The notes beneath the pieces were generated by a model. That model did not search any database and had not been told where the DNA came from. It saw only the letters and a list, made by a program, of their open reading frames with translations. A DNA stretch of 64,000 nt from positions 498,325 to 562,324 of the forward strand of contig NZ_LMLR01000001.1 in NCBI RefSeq assembly GCF_001422645.1, written 5' to 3'. The position numbers and the translations under genes were made by a program. The stretch comes from Arthrobacter sp. Leaf69 (GTDB lineage Bacteria; Actinomycetota; Actinomycetes; Actinomycetales; Micrococcaceae). This document shows, piece after piece, positions 53,943 through 62,566 of the stretch; position 1 is the stretch's first letter, and every line of letters begins with the position of its first letter.

Positions 53943-55281
53943 CGCCGCTCGCTTTAGCCGCGGGCGTCTCAGCCACGGGCGCCGGGCGGGCGGGATGCAC
54001 GACGGCGGTGATCACCGCCGTCGTGCAGGCCAATCCGATGACGGTCAAGGCCAGCGCCGTCCAACCGAGCGACTGGAACACCAGCCCGCCGGCCCAGCCG
54101 ATGACGCTGGATCCAAGGTAGTAGGCGAGGTTGTAGAGGGACGCCGCCTGGGCCCGGCCGGTCGTGGCGATCACGCCGGTCCAGCCGGCGCCGATGCTGT
54201 GCGCCGCGAAGAAGCCTCCGGTGAACAGCAGCAGGCCTGCCATGATGAGCGCCAGCAGCTGGGTCAGCGTTAGCGCCAGGCCCGCCACCATCAGGACCGT
54301 TCCCGCGATCAGCACCGTGCGCCGCCCGAACCGCGCCGCCAAGCCCCCGGCCCAGCGGGAGGAGACTGTTCCGGAGAGGTAGGCCAGGAAAATCAGGCTG
54401 ATGATGGTGGCAGGCAGTCCGAAAGGTTCGCCGGAGAGCCGGAAGCCAAGGTAGTTGTAGACGGCCACAAAGCCGCCCATCAGCAGGAACGCCTGGACGT
54501 AGAGGGCGAGCAGGCGGGGGTTCCGGCCGTGGCCCGTCAGCGTCCGAAGTGCCCCGCGGAAGCCGCTGGCCGCCGCGGCCGTGAAGCCCCGCGCCTGCGG
54601 GACCAGAAGCAGGAACAGGGCCGCCGCGGCGCCGGCCAGGATGGAGACGGCCAGGGCCGCAGCCCGCCATCCCCACAGTTCACCGACCACACCGGCCAGC
54701 AGCCGGCCGGCGAGTCCGCCCAAGGTGGTCCCGGCGACGTACGTTCCAGCCGCCAGCGCGGCGTGGGCCTTGTTGACCTCCTCGTTGAGGTAAGCGATGG
54801 CGATGGCCGGGATGCCGCCCAGTGCCATGCCTTCGAGCATCCGCAGGCCCAGCAGCATCGGGAAGCTGGTGGCGAGCGGGACCAGCAGGCCCAGGGCGGT
54901 GGCGGCGGAGATGCCCCACATCATGGCCCGGACGCGCCCGATCCGGTCGGCCAGGAAGGACCACGGAAGAACCGTTAAGGCCAGCCCTACGGTGGCCAGC
55001 GAAATCGTGAGTGCCGCTTCAGCCGCCGTGACCTGCAGGTCGGCCGCCATCATAGGCAGCACCGCCTGGGTGGAATACAGCTGGGCAAAGGTGGCCACAC
55101 CGGCGAACGCCAGCCCCGCGAGAATTTTCCTGTAGGCGGCGGATCCCTTGGGGTGTCCCGGCCAGGCGGGAATCCCGACGACATCCGAGCCGGTGGGCGC
55201 CGGGCCGGTCCCGGTCCCGGCGGCGTCCGTCGGGGCGCGTTCGGGGCCAGCGGGGTGGCGGAGGAGTGGAAGTCGTGGCAT
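53932..55281 (-). CDS. MFS transporter (LysR-linked)
   Basis: A 449-residue permease. A polar N-terminus (1-65) is followed by 12 predicted helices; the first loop holds the signature FLADRIGRVRAMMWG, and PWSFLADRIGR follows helix 2. Related to drug/metabolite exporters of the arabinose-efflux class. The ATG at 55281 has GGGGA upstream on the minus strand. It is divergent from the LysR gene at 55372 and probably controlled by it. Confidence 0.85.
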   Translation of the reverse strand: MPRLPLLRHPAGPERAPTDAAGTGTGPAPTGSDVVGIPAWPGHPKGSAAYRKILAGLAFAGVATFAQLYSTQAVLPMMAADLQVTAAEAALTISLATVGLALTVLPWSFLADRIGRVRAMMWGISAATALGLLVPLATSFPMLLGLRMLEGMALGGIPAIAIAYLNEEVNKAHAALAAGTYVAGTTLGGLAGRLLAGVVGELWGWRAAALAVSILAGAAAALFLLLVPQARGFTAAAASGFRGALRTLTGHGRNPRLLALYVQAFLLMGGFVAVYNYLGFRLSGEPFGLPATIISLIFLAYLSGTVSSRWAGGLAARFGRRTVLIAGTVLMVAGLALTLTQLLALIMAGLLLFTGGFFAAHSIGAGWTGVIATTGRAQAASLYNLAYYLGSSVIGWAGGLVFQSLGWTALALTVIGLACTTAVITAVVHPARPAPVAETPAAKASGVSA

Positions 55282-55309
55282 GTCCCCAGAATAGGCTTCA
55301 GCTGAACAT

Positions 55310-55345
55310 GCTTCCAATGCATGATTCTCATAGAATTCATAGCGA
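55310..55345. promoter_or_regulatory. AT-rich divergent promoter region with imperfect palindrome
   Basis: Between the MFS and LysR genes lies ATGATTCTCATAGAATTCAT, whose arms (ATGATTCT / AGAATTCAT) are nearly complementary and contain a T-N11-A pattern typical of LysR sites. This is the likely binding region of the divergently encoded regulator. Confidence 0.4.
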
Positions 55346-55371
55346 ATGCGCAATGATTTGGAGGGCAGGCA

Positions 55372-56355
55372 ATGGACGTCGAGCACAAACACCTGGTGCA
55401 GCTGCTGCCGCTGTTGCCCCTGCTGGCCGAGCTCGGGCGCACTCAGCACGTCACCGCTGCCGCCGAAGTGCTGGGAGTGCCTCAGTCGACGGTGAGCCGG
55501 GGTATCGCCCGGGCCAGCAGCATCATCGGGACGGAACTGCTGATCCGTGACGGCCGCGGCGTGCGGCTGACCCCTGCCGCCAAGGCGCTCCTGCCGCACA
55601 TCGAGGCCGCGCTGGACGAGTTCCAGGCCGGACTGGACCTTGTCCGGCACGAATCGGAAGTGGTGCGCGGACGGATCGCAGTGTCCTTCCAGCACACCTT
55701 CGGCGAGGCGATGCTGCCGCTGCTGATCAGTGCCTTCCGCAGCCGGCATCCACAGCCGGCCTTCGCGCTTAGCCAAGGCGCCCGGGACGGTTGCCTGGCC
55801 GAACTCGCCGCCGGCGACGCGGACCTTGCCCTGACCGCCCCGGTCGCGGCGCCGAGCCGGCTGATCTCCTCGGCAGCGCTGTACCGGGAACCGCTGCGGC
55901 TCGTCGTCCACCACCGGCATCCCCTCGCCAAGCGCCGCCGCGCCCGCCTCGAGGAGATCCGGCAGGACCCGTTCGTGGCCATGGGCCCGGGCTACGGCAT
56001 GCGCTCACTGACCGACGCCCTGTTCCGGGAGGCGGGATTCCGGCCCCGGATCGCCTTCGAGAGCCAGGACTCCCACACGGCCCGCGGACTCGTCTCGGCA
56101 GGCCTCGGCGTGAGCATCCTCCCGCCCGGGGAGGTGGCCCCCGGGCGCCACACTCCGGCCCAGTCCGGGGATCTCGGCTGGGTGGAGCTCGCCCTGGATT
56201 CAGGCCTGGCCTTCCGGGAGATAGGCTTGGCCTGGCGGGAACGCCGCGGGGGAGCCGACGCAGAGCCGGACCCGGTGCGGCTCTTCCGGGAGCTGGTGCT
56301 CAGCGAGGGCCCCGCATTGCTCGCCGGCTTCGTCCGGGGACGCGCGGGCGCCTGA
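55372..56355 (+). CDS. LysR family transcriptional regulator
   Basis: A 327-residue protein. The N-terminal winged helix (LLAELGRTQHVTAAAEVLGVPQSTVSRGIARASSIIGTELLIR) is followed by a periplasmic-binding-protein-like effector domain (SEVVRGRIAVSF, LSQGARDGCLAELAAGDADLALTAPV). It probably controls the divergent MFS exporter in answer to a small molecule. ATG with GGAGG at 55361-55365. Confidence 0.9.
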   Translation: MDVEHKHLVQLLPLLPLLAELGRTQHVTAAAEVLGVPQSTVSRGIARASSIIGTELLIRDGRGVRLTPAAKALLPHIEAALDEFQAGLDLVRHESEVVRGRIAVSFQHTFGEAMLPLLISAFRSRHPQPAFALSQGARDGCLAELAAGDADLALTAPVAAPSRLISSAALYREPLRLVVHHRHPLAKRRRARLEEIRQDPFVAMGPGYGMRSLTDALFREAGFRPRIAFESQDSHTARGLVSAGLGVSILPPGEVAPGRHTPAQSGDLGWVELALDSGLAFREIGLAWRERRGGADAEPDPVRLFRELVLSEGPALLAGFVRGRAGA

Positions 56356-56500
56356 GTCGCGCCGTGGCGTCGGGGTGCCGGAGCTGGCCAGTGGCGCCAG
56401 ATCGCCGGAACGGTCCAGCGAAACGGCACGGCTCCGGCGACCTCAGCGAATTCGGCGACCTAGACGGTGCACGGCGGCCGGGGCGCGGTGCGGCGATGCG

Positions 56501-57535
56501 TCAGCCCAGCAAATCAGCCATGACCTCCGCCACGGAGCCGGCCCGTGCCTGCCGCCAGCCCGTTCCTGCCCAGAGGTTCAGCCGCTCCGCATCCCCTGCG
56601 GCCGCGGCAGCCGCGCGCAGGGGAGCGGTGAGGTGGTGCACGGCGGGATAGGCCTCTGGCGCGTCGGGGTGATCCAGGACAAACTCATTGACGAGTGCCC
56701 GGGCCCCCCGCCCCGTGAAGGCCCTCGTCAGCCGGGTTTCCGTGAAACGCGGGCTGGCGAGGGCGTCTTTGTGCAGCTGGCGCGCGCCGCTCTCGTCGGT
56801 GCGGAGGAATGCGGTGCCCAGTTGTGCCGCCTCGGCCCCTGCCGCGAGGACTGCTTTCAGCCCGGCCCGGTCCATCACGCCGCCGGCAGCGACCAGCGGG
56901 AGTCCGACGGCGGACCGCACCCGGGTGACCAGCTCGGCCGTCGTGCCTGGCCGGATTGCATCGCGGCCGCCGGCGTCCCGCTGGAATGCCGCGCTGTGAC
57001 CCCCGGCGCTCGCATGCTGCACCACCAGTGCATCGACGCCCTGCCCGGCGGCCTCGAGCGCCTCGGCAACAGTGGTCACTGTGGCGAGCACGGTGGAACC
57101 TGCCCGCTGCAGGGCACGCACGACGCCGGTCCCGGGCAGCCCGAACGCGAAACTGACCAGTTCCACCGGGTTCTCCCGCAGGGCGTCGATCTTGCCGTGC
57201 CAGTGGTCGTCGTCGTCGAGCCGCAACGGCGGGACCTCCACGCCGTATCGACGTGCGTCCGGCCGCAGCCGGGCGCGGTATTCCTCTAGCTGCGCCAGCA
57301 CGGCGCCGGAAGGAACCTGCTGGGCGGGATCGGGAACGAAGACGTTCATGCCGAAACGTGCCCCCGCGGCACGGGCGCTGCTGATGTCCGCCTGCATGGC
57401 TTCCACAGTCTTGTAGCCCGCGGCCAAAAAACCCAGTCCGCCGGCCTCATGCACGGCTGTGACGAAGTCCGGAGTAGAGGTCCCGCCGGCCATCGGAGCA
57501 GCAATGACCCGGGTACCAAAGATGTCGTGCGACAT
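56501..57535 (-). CDS. Nitronate monooxygenase family protein
   Basis: A 344-residue FMN-dependent TIM-barrel enzyme (2-nitropropane dioxygenase family). It starts with TRVIAAPMAGGTSTPDFVTAVHEAGGLGFLAAGY and has VQHASAGGHSA (the substrate-site histidine) and VAAGGVMDRAGLKAVLAAGAEAAQLGTAFL. These enzymes oxidise nitronates, but relatives have other roles. ATG at 57535 with GGAGT upstream on the minus strand. It is divergent from the kinase gene, only 36 bases apart. Confidence 0.88.
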   Translation of the reverse strand: MSHDIFGTRVIAAPMAGGTSTPDFVTAVHEAGGLGFLAAGYKTVEAMQADISSARAAGARFGMNVFVPDPAQQVPSGAVLAQLEEYRARLRPDARRYGVEVPPLRLDDDDHWHGKIDALRENPVELVSFAFGLPGTGVVRALQRAGSTVLATVTTVAEALEAAGQGVDALVVQHASAGGHSAAFQRDAGGRDAIRPGTTAELVTRVRSAVGLPLVAAGGVMDRAGLKAVLAAGAEAAQLGTAFLRTDESGARQLHKDALASPRFTETRLTRAFTGRGARALVNEFVLDHPDAPEAYPAVHHLTAPLRAAAAAAGDAERLNLWAGTGWRQARAGSVAEVMADLLG

Positions 57536-57559
57536 TGCTCACTCCTGTGCGTGATTCAG

Positions 57560-57565
57560 TAGGCT
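57560..57565 (+). promoter_or_regulatory. -10 box (TAGGCT) of the BadF-type kinase gene
   Basis: TAGGCT, six bases (GTTCCG), then the GTG at 57572; no RBS. Leaderless start inferred. Confidence 0.55.
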
Positions 57566-57571
57566 GTTCCG

Positions 57572-58507
57572 GTGACCCATTCTGACATCCCGCCCGCGGC
57601 GGACACCGTTCCCTCCGTTCCTGCCGCCGGCGCCGTGATCGGCCTTGACATCGGCGGAACCAAGACCCGCGGCGTCCGGTTCGAGGGCGGCGCCGTTGTG
57701 GCCGACGAATCGGTGGGCAGCTCCAACGTCCAGAACGTCAGCCGCGAAGTGGCGGCGCTCAATCTTGCCGAGCTCTTCGCCCGGATCGGCGGCGGGACCG
57801 TCTCCCGGGTGTATGCGGGAGCCGGCGGCATCGATACCGACGCCGACGCCGAGGCCCTCACCGCCCTGATCGCGCCGCATGTGCCGGGCGCCCGGATCAC
57901 AGTGGTCCACGATTCGCGGCTCCTGCTGGCCGCCGGGGGAGCAAGTACCGGCGTGGCAGTCATTGGCGGCACCGGCTCGGCCGCCTGGGGCCGGAACAGT
58001 CTCGGCGAGGAGGCCCGCGCCGGCGGCTGGGGCTATCTGCTGGGGGACGAAGGCAGCGGGTACTGGCTGGGCCGCGAGGCCGTCCGGCACAGCCTGCGCC
58101 GGATGAACCAGGGGCTGGAACCGGACGAATTGACCACTGCCCTGCTGGCCTCCTGCGGCGTGGATGATCCCAACAAGCTGATCGCACTCTTCCATTCACC
58201 GGACACCGGACGCCGGTACTGGGCCGAGCGAGCCCGGCTCGTGGTTGATGCCGCCGACGCCGGCCACGCCGCCAGCCGGGAACTCGTGGACCAGGCCGGC
58301 CGCGACCTCGCCGGGCTCGCGGAGCAGACGGTCCGGCAACTGCGCATCGACGGCCCGGTGATCCTCGGCAGCGGACTGGGCATGAACGTCCCGCGCCTGC
58401 AGGAATCCTTCCGCGCAGCCCTGGCCGCCGCAGGAATCACCGACGTACGCATCCTGACGCAGGATCCCGTCTTTGGTGTGCTCCAGCTGGTAGCCGAGCA
58501 GGGCTGA
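57572..58507 (+). CDS. BadF/BadG-type ASKHA kinase (probable N-acetylglucosamine kinase)
   Basis: A 311-residue ATPase of the actin-like family. The phosphate loop VIGLDIGGTKTRGVRFEGG lies at about 22-40, a second ATP-binding element is GVAVIGGTGSAAWG and the adenosine loop is GPVILGSGLGMN. The closest known role is N-acetylglucosamine kinase. No sugar transporter is nearby, though the window also holds a GH3 hexosaminidase. GTG start. Confidence 0.82.
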   Translation: MTHSDIPPAADTVPSVPAAGAVIGLDIGGTKTRGVRFEGGAVVADESVGSSNVQNVSREVAALNLAELFARIGGGTVSRVYAGAGGIDTDADAEALTALIAPHVPGARITVVHDSRLLLAAGGASTGVAVIGGTGSAAWGRNSLGEEARAGGWGYLLGDEGSGYWLGREAVRHSLRRMNQGLEPDELTTALLASCGVDDPNKLIALFHSPDTGRRYWAERARLVVDAADAGHAASRELVDQAGRDLAGLAEQTVRQLRIDGPVILGSGLGMNVPRLQESFRAALAAAGITDVRILTQDPVFGVLQLVAEQG

Positions 58508-58540
58508 CGCGGCCTTCGGGCTACGACACTGTCCGGCCAC

Positions 58541-58546
58541 TACGCT
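58541..58546 (+). promoter_or_regulatory. -10 box (TACGCT) of the NUDIX gene
   Basis: TACGCT, six bases, then ATG at 58553. The GGAGGG in the gap abuts the ATG and is too close to serve as RBS. Confidence 0.5.
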
Positions 58547-58552
58547 GGAGGG

Positions 58553-59005
58553 ATGAGCCTGAACTTCGATACCCGTCCCGCTGCCTACGCGGTCATCATC
58601 CGCGACGGCGCCATCCTGCTGGCGTACTGGAAGCAGGGCGGCAAGGAAGGCTGGACCCTGCCGGGCGGCGGGCTGGACCTGGGCGAGCACCCGGTCGACG
58701 GCTGCCGCCGCGAAATCCATGAGGAAACCGGATACCACGCCGAGGTGGGCACCATGCTGGGGATCGACGTCGGGCACTGGCCCGCGGAAATCCGGATCGA
58801 CGGCGGAGAACGCGATTTCCAGTCCCTCCGGCTGATCTACGAGGCAAGGATCACCGGCGGGGAACTGCGGCACGAGGTGGACGGCAGCACAACGCACGCG
58901 GCCTGGATCCCGCTGGAGGACGTCGAAGGGCTCAACAAGGTCTCGCTCGTCGACGTCGCGCTCCGGCTCCACCGGGAGCGGCCGCTGGACGGCAAACTTT
59001 CCTGA
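58553..59005 (+). CDS. NUDIX hydrolase
   Basis: A 150-residue enzyme with a full NUDIX box at residues 39-61 (GX5EX7REIHEETG: G39, E45, R53-E54, E57-E58). It hydrolyses a nucleoside diphosphate linked to another group; the substrate is unknown. The N-terminus (AYAVIIRDGAILLAYWKQGGKEGWTLPGGGLDLGEH) is standard. Followed by a 7-bp hairpin at 59032-59055. Confidence 0.9.
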   Translation: MSLNFDTRPAAYAVIIRDGAILLAYWKQGGKEGWTLPGGGLDLGEHPVDGCRREIHEETGYHAEVGTMLGIDVGHWPAEIRIDGGERDFQSLRLIYEARITGGELRHEVDGSTTHAAWIPLEDVEGLNKVSLVDVALRLHRERPLDGKLS

Positions 59006-59031
59006 CGGATCCCCTAGCCAGGCCGGGCGGG

Positions 59032-59055
59032 CGCGGCTATTCTAAAAAAGCCGCG
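59032..59055 (+). other. Hairpin with A-rich loop before the small ORF
   Basis: CGCGGCT (59032-59038) pairs with AGCCGCG (59049-59055) around ATTCTAAAAA. It may end the NUDIX transcript or be part of a leader in front of the small ORF at 59123. Confidence 0.4.
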
Positions 59056-59122
59056 GGGAGGCCCCTGCGGAACCGGCAGCAGACGGCACAGCGAACGACG
59101 GCGGAACGGGGAGGTGGAGACG

Positions 59123-59203
59123 ATGACTGCAATAGTCCTGGGCGCAACGCGCACCAAAATCAGCCACGTCATTATTCCTGCCCCGGCCATCAGCACCAAC
59201 TAG
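59123..59203 (+). CDS. Small ORF (26 codons) ahead of rsgA
   Basis: ATG at 59123 preceded by a strong Shine-Dalgarno (GGGGAGGTGGAG, 59108-59119), reading MTAIVLGATRTKISH and ending IPAPAISTN before TAG at 59201-59203. It is hydrophobic and proline-containing. It stands 68 bases upstream of rsgA. The RBS is better than that of most annotated genes here, so translation is likely. It could be a leader peptide acting on rsgA or a free small protein; no match is recognised. Confidence 0.5.
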   Translation: MTAIVLGATRTKISHVIIPAPAISTN

Positions 59204-59271
59204 CCGCACAACCGCTGCCAGATCCCACCCGCAGCGCGGCACGTGCACCGGGGCCCATCAAAGGGTTTTCG

Positions 59272-60471
59272 TTGACTAGTTCTCTTGCACGTCCGGGCGC
59301 TCACGGCGCCACCAACACCACCAACAACTTTCCCGAAGGTCCGGCCGGCTACGGTTTCACCACCGCCATCGCCGAACGCTTCACCGCCCATCCAATTCCG
59401 GGCGGCACCGGCGCGGGACGGGTCATCCGCGTGGACCGCAACCTGGTCCTCGTCGCCACGCGCGATGCGACACTCCACCTGCCCTACCCCAGCGCCGGGG
59501 AGCTCCCCGCCACAGGGGACTGGGTCTGGCTGGGATCCAACACCGCGGGGGAGCCTGCCATTACGGGGATCCTGCCGCGCCATTCGGAACTGAGCCGCAA
59601 GCGTGCCTTCGAAGCCTCGTCGGAGGCGCAGGTCCTCGGCGCGAACATGGACATCGTCGGCGTCGTGGTGCCCGTGGACCGTCCACTGACCCACAACCGG
59701 CTCGAGCGCACCCTCGTCGCGGCCTGGGACTCCGGAGCCACCCCGCTCGTCATCATCACCAAGGCGGACCTCGCGGACGTCGCGGATGACGTCGTCGGCA
59801 AGGTGATCCTCCAGGCCGCCGGCGTCGCGGTGGTGACCACCTCCGCCGAGCAAGGCGACGGCCTCGATGAACTGCTGGGGCATCTCCCGCCCGGCGGCAC
59901 CCTTGTCTTGCTGGGTCCCTCGGGGGCCGGGAAATCCACCCTCATCAACGCCCTCGTCGGCGGCGATGTCCAGGAAACCGGGGCGGTCCGGGCTGGCGAC
60001 GGAAAAGGTAAACACACCACCACGTCCCGGGAACTCGTGCCCCTGCCGGGCGGCGCCGTGCTAATGGACACCCCGGGGGTGCGCGGCTTCGGGTTGTTCG
60101 ACGCCGACGGCGGGATGGAGGAGATGTTCGGCGATCTGGAGGAACTCTTCGGGCAGTGCCGGTTCGCCGACTGCGCGCACGGCAGCGAGCCCGGCTGCGC
60201 CGTGCAGGCCGCGATCGCGGAGGGCAGGCTGGATGACCGCCGCTGGGCGAGCTACTTGAAACTCCAGCGCGAACTCGCGGCCTTGGCCCGGCGGCACGAT
60301 TCGGCCGCCCGCCGCGCCTACGCACGGGAGTGGCACCAGAAAATAGTGGCGGGGGGCAAGAGCCAGCGGTCGGCCGAACGGGACAGCCACGAGGAGGTCG
60401 AAAGGCAGCGCGCCAAGCGGGGCGGCAAAGGCCGGGGCCGGGCAACCGGAGGCGGCCGGCAGAGCCGCTGA
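59272..60471 (+). CDS. rsgA: Ribosome small-subunit-dependent GTPase A (RsgA)
   Basis: A 399-residue circularly permuted GTPase that checks 30S subunit maturation. After an OB-like N-terminal domain come G4 (TKAD, 163-166), G1 (GPSGAGKST, about 215-223), G3 (DTPGVRGFGL) and the zinc-knuckle C296-R-F-A-D-C301-A-H303...C309. The C-terminus is a basic tail (ERQRAKRGGKGRGRATGGG) that probably binds RNA. TTG start with AAGGG at 59261-59265. Confidence 0.95.
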   Translation: MTSSLARPGAHGATNTTNNFPEGPAGYGFTTAIAERFTAHPIPGGTGAGRVIRVDRNLVLVATRDATLHLPYPSAGELPATGDWVWLGSNTAGEPAITGILPRHSELSRKRAFEASSEAQVLGANMDIVGVVVPVDRPLTHNRLERTLVAAWDSGATPLVIITKADLADVADDVVGKVILQAAGVAVVTTSAEQGDGLDELLGHLPPGGTLVLLGPSGAGKSTLINALVGGDVQETGAVRAGDGKGKHTTTSRELVPLPGGAVLMDTPGVRGFGLFDADGGMEEMFGDLEELFGQCRFADCAHGSEPGCAVQAAIAEGRLDDRRWASYLKLQRELAALARRHDSAARRAYAREWHQKIVAGGKSQRSAERDSHEEVERQRAKRGGKGRGRATGGGRQSR

Positions 60472-60483
60472 CCCTCGCGGAGC

Positions 60484-60531
60484 GGTGGATGGGTGCCACC
60501 GGGAAATATTTCCGCGCGGCACCCATCCACC
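60484..60531. repeat. 48-bp composite palindrome
   Basis: GGTGGATGGGTGCC (60484-60497) pairs perfectly with GGCACCCATCCACC (60518-60531). Inside, after a 4-base mismatch on each side (ACCG / GCGC), sits the perfect palindrome GGAAATATTTCC (60502-60513). It starts 12 bases after the rsgA stop and is the most ordered palindrome of the window. REP-like; it may also terminate the rsgA transcript. Confidence 0.85.
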
Positions 60532-60701
60532 TGCGGAGTGGCACCGAATTGCAGTGTCAGCCACCGCGCTGTTGATAAGGTCCCTGACTTTGTCGGCTGG
60601 GCTGGCTAGGCTGAGTTCTACGTGCTTTACAGCAAAAAATCGGCGAGTCTATGATCAGTTGGCTGGTCCGATGTTGGCTCCAACAGTTAGGTATGCCCGG
60701 A

Positions 60702-61796
60702 ATGGCTGAAGCCATGATCGAGTTCCAGAGCGTCACCAAGCAGTACCAGAGCGGGCAGCCTGCCGTGGATGAGCTGACCATGTCCATAGACAAAGGCGCC
60801 ATCACCGTCTTTGTCGGGCCTTCGGGCTGCGGCAAGACCACCTCGCTGCGAATGATCAACCGCATGGTGGAGCCGACGTCGGGAACCATCACCGTGGGCG
60901 GCGAGGACGTCACCTCGGTGCCCGCGGCGAAGCTGCGCCGGTCCATGGGCTACGTCATGCAGTCCTCCGGGCTGATGCCGCACCGTTCCGTGCTGGACAA
61001 CATCGCCACCGTCCCCCGGCTCAACGGCGTGGGCAAGGCCGAGGCGCGGAAGCGCGCGCAGGAACTGCTCGACGTCGTCGGGCTGGCCTCCGTCCTTGGC
61101 AAGCGGTACCCCTCACAACTGTCCGGCGGCCAGCAACAGCGCGTGGGGGTGGCCCGGGCGCTTGCCGCGGACCCGCCCGTGCTGCTCATGGATGAACCCT
61201 TCAGCGCCGTGGATCCTGTGGTCCGCGATGAACTGCAGCAGGAACTCCTCCGGCTCCAGCGGGACCTGGCCAAGACCATCGTCTTCGTCACCCACGACAT
61301 TGACGAGGCCACTGTCCTCGGCGACAAGGTGGCAGTCTTCGGCCTCGGCGGCAAACTCGCCCAGTACGCGACGCCGGAGGAAATCCTGCGCGCCCCGGCC
61401 AACGACTTTGTGGCGTCCTTCGTGGGCCGGGACCGCGGTTTCCGGCACCTCGCCTTCAGCACGTCCGACGGCGTCACCGTGCACCCGGTCCAGACGATCA
61501 CCCCGGAAGAACTTGAGCGTCCAGGCAATGCTTCCGGCGAATGGCAACTGGTGGTCGACGAGGCCCTGCGGCCCCTGGGCTGGTCTGGCCCGGGCAAGGG
61601 GACCGCAACGGTTCCCGGCGGATCACTCTTCCGGAAGGGTGACACTCTCCGCCGCGCCCTCGACGCGGCACTCTCTTCACCCTCGGGCCTCGGCGTCGCA
61701 GTGGACGCGGACGGCCGGGTGGCCGGCGTCATCATCGCCGAAGAAGTCCTCGCCGTGATCGAGTCGGACCGCCACTTCCGCCAAGGTGCGCTCTGA
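60702..61796 (+). CDS. opuCA: Osmoprotectant ABC transporter ATPase (OpuCA type)
   Basis: A 364-residue ATPase. Walker A is VGPSGCGKTTSL, signature QLSGGQQQRVGVARAL, Walker B VLLMDEPFSAVD, and switch His in VTHDIDEATVLGDKV. The C-terminal region (about 230-364) continues past the ATPase core with a ligand-sensing part ending GVAVDADGRVAGVIIAEEVLAVIES, reminiscent of the CBS-like tail of OpuCA. Start at ATG 60702 (others possible at 60693 and 60714). It overlaps the permease gene by one base. A TAGGCT at 60608-60613 may be its -10, leaving an untranslated leader of about 80 bases. Confidence 0.9.
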   Translation: MAEAMIEFQSVTKQYQSGQPAVDELTMSIDKGAITVFVGPSGCGKTTSLRMINRMVEPTSGTITVGGEDVTSVPAAKLRRSMGYVMQSSGLMPHRSVLDNIATVPRLNGVGKAEARKRAQELLDVVGLASVLGKRYPSQLSGGQQQRVGVARALAADPPVLLMDEPFSAVDPVVRDELQQELLRLQRDLAKTIVFVTHDIDEATVLGDKVAVFGLGGKLAQYATPEEILRAPANDFVASFVGRDRGFRHLAFSTSDGVTVHPVQTITPEELERPGNASGEWQLVVDEALRPLGWSGPGKGTATVPGGSLFRKGDTLRRALDAALSSPSGLGVAVDADGRVAGVIIAEEVLAVIESDRHFRQGAL

Positions 61797-62566
61797 TGGA
61801 ATGGTTCCTGGCCAACAGCGCGCAGGTCTTCAGCCTCGCGGGCCAGCACCTGGTCCTGGCCATCTTGCCGATGGTGTTCGGGGTGCTCATTGCGGTCCCT
61901 CTGGCCCAGGTCGCCCGGCAGAACCGGGGACTCCGGTCTGTGGTCCTGACGGCTTCCTCGCTGCTCTACACCATCCCGTCCCTGGCGCTGTTCATCATCC
62001 TGCCGACCGTCCTTGGAACCCGGATCCTGGACCCGGTCAACGTTGTGGTGGCCCTGACCATTTACGCCGTTGCCCTGTTGGTGCGGGCCACCCTGGACGC
62101 TTTTGACTCGGTGGACGAGGATCTCCGGCAGGCTGCCGTGGCCATGGGGTTCAAGCCGTTCGCCCGCTTCCTGCAGATCGATCTGCCGCTGTCCCTGCCG
62201 GTGCTTTTCGCCGGGTTGCGGGTGGTGTCGGTTAGCAACATCTCGCTGGTCAGTGTCGCGGCGCTGCTCGGCATCGGCAACCTTGGCATGCTCTTCACTT
62301 CGGGTCTGCAGCGTGATTTCGTCACCGAGGTGGTGGTGGGCATCATCGCCATCCTTATCCTCGCGCTGCTGATGGACGCCGTCCTGGTCCTGCTCGAGCG
62401 GCTGCTGACCCCGTGGACCCGCGCCGCGGCGTCCACCGGCGGCAGCGCCGATCCAGGTGCGGGCCAGGACAAGACCGGCCAGGACAAGACCGGCCAGGAT
62501 AAGACCGGCACAGCTGCCGCGGCGTTACGGCTTTCCGACTCACAGACCGCGGGAGGTGCCGCATGA
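61796..62566 (+). CDS. opuCB: Osmoprotectant ABC transporter permease (OpuCB type)
   Basis: A 256-residue permease with about five helices and the EAA-type loop VDEDLRQAAVAMGFKPFARFLQIDLPLSLPVLFAGLRVVSVSNIS. Its C-terminus carries a GQDKT triple repeat (62462-62506) after the last helix, which is variable low-complexity. It shares one base with opuCA (TGATG), indicating coupled translation. Confidence 0.9.
   Translation: MEWFLANSAQVFSLAGQHLVLAILPMVFGVLIAVPLAQVARQNRGLRSVVLTASSLLYTIPSLALFIILPTVLGTRILDPVNVVVALTIYAVALLVRATLDAFDSVDEDLRQAAVAMGFKPFARFLQIDLPLSLPVLFAGLRVVSVSNISLVSVAALLGIGNLGMLFTSGLQRDFVTEVVVGIIAILILALLMDAVLVLLERLLTPWTRAAASTGGSADPGAGQDKTGQDKTGQDKTGTAAAALRLSDSQTAGGAA
62462..62506 (+). 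repeat. Three tandem 15-bp units inside opuCB
   Basis: GGCCAGGACAAGACC is repeated three times (62462-62476, 62477-62491, 62492-62506), the third with one base change (GAC to GAT). It encodes GQDKT repeats in the cytoplasmic tail. A length-variable tract is plausible. Confidence 0.9.

Noticed and set aside
62462..62506. Tandem repeat considered as a CRISPR remnant
   Set aside because: Units are adjacent without spacers and encode protein; no cas genes in the window.
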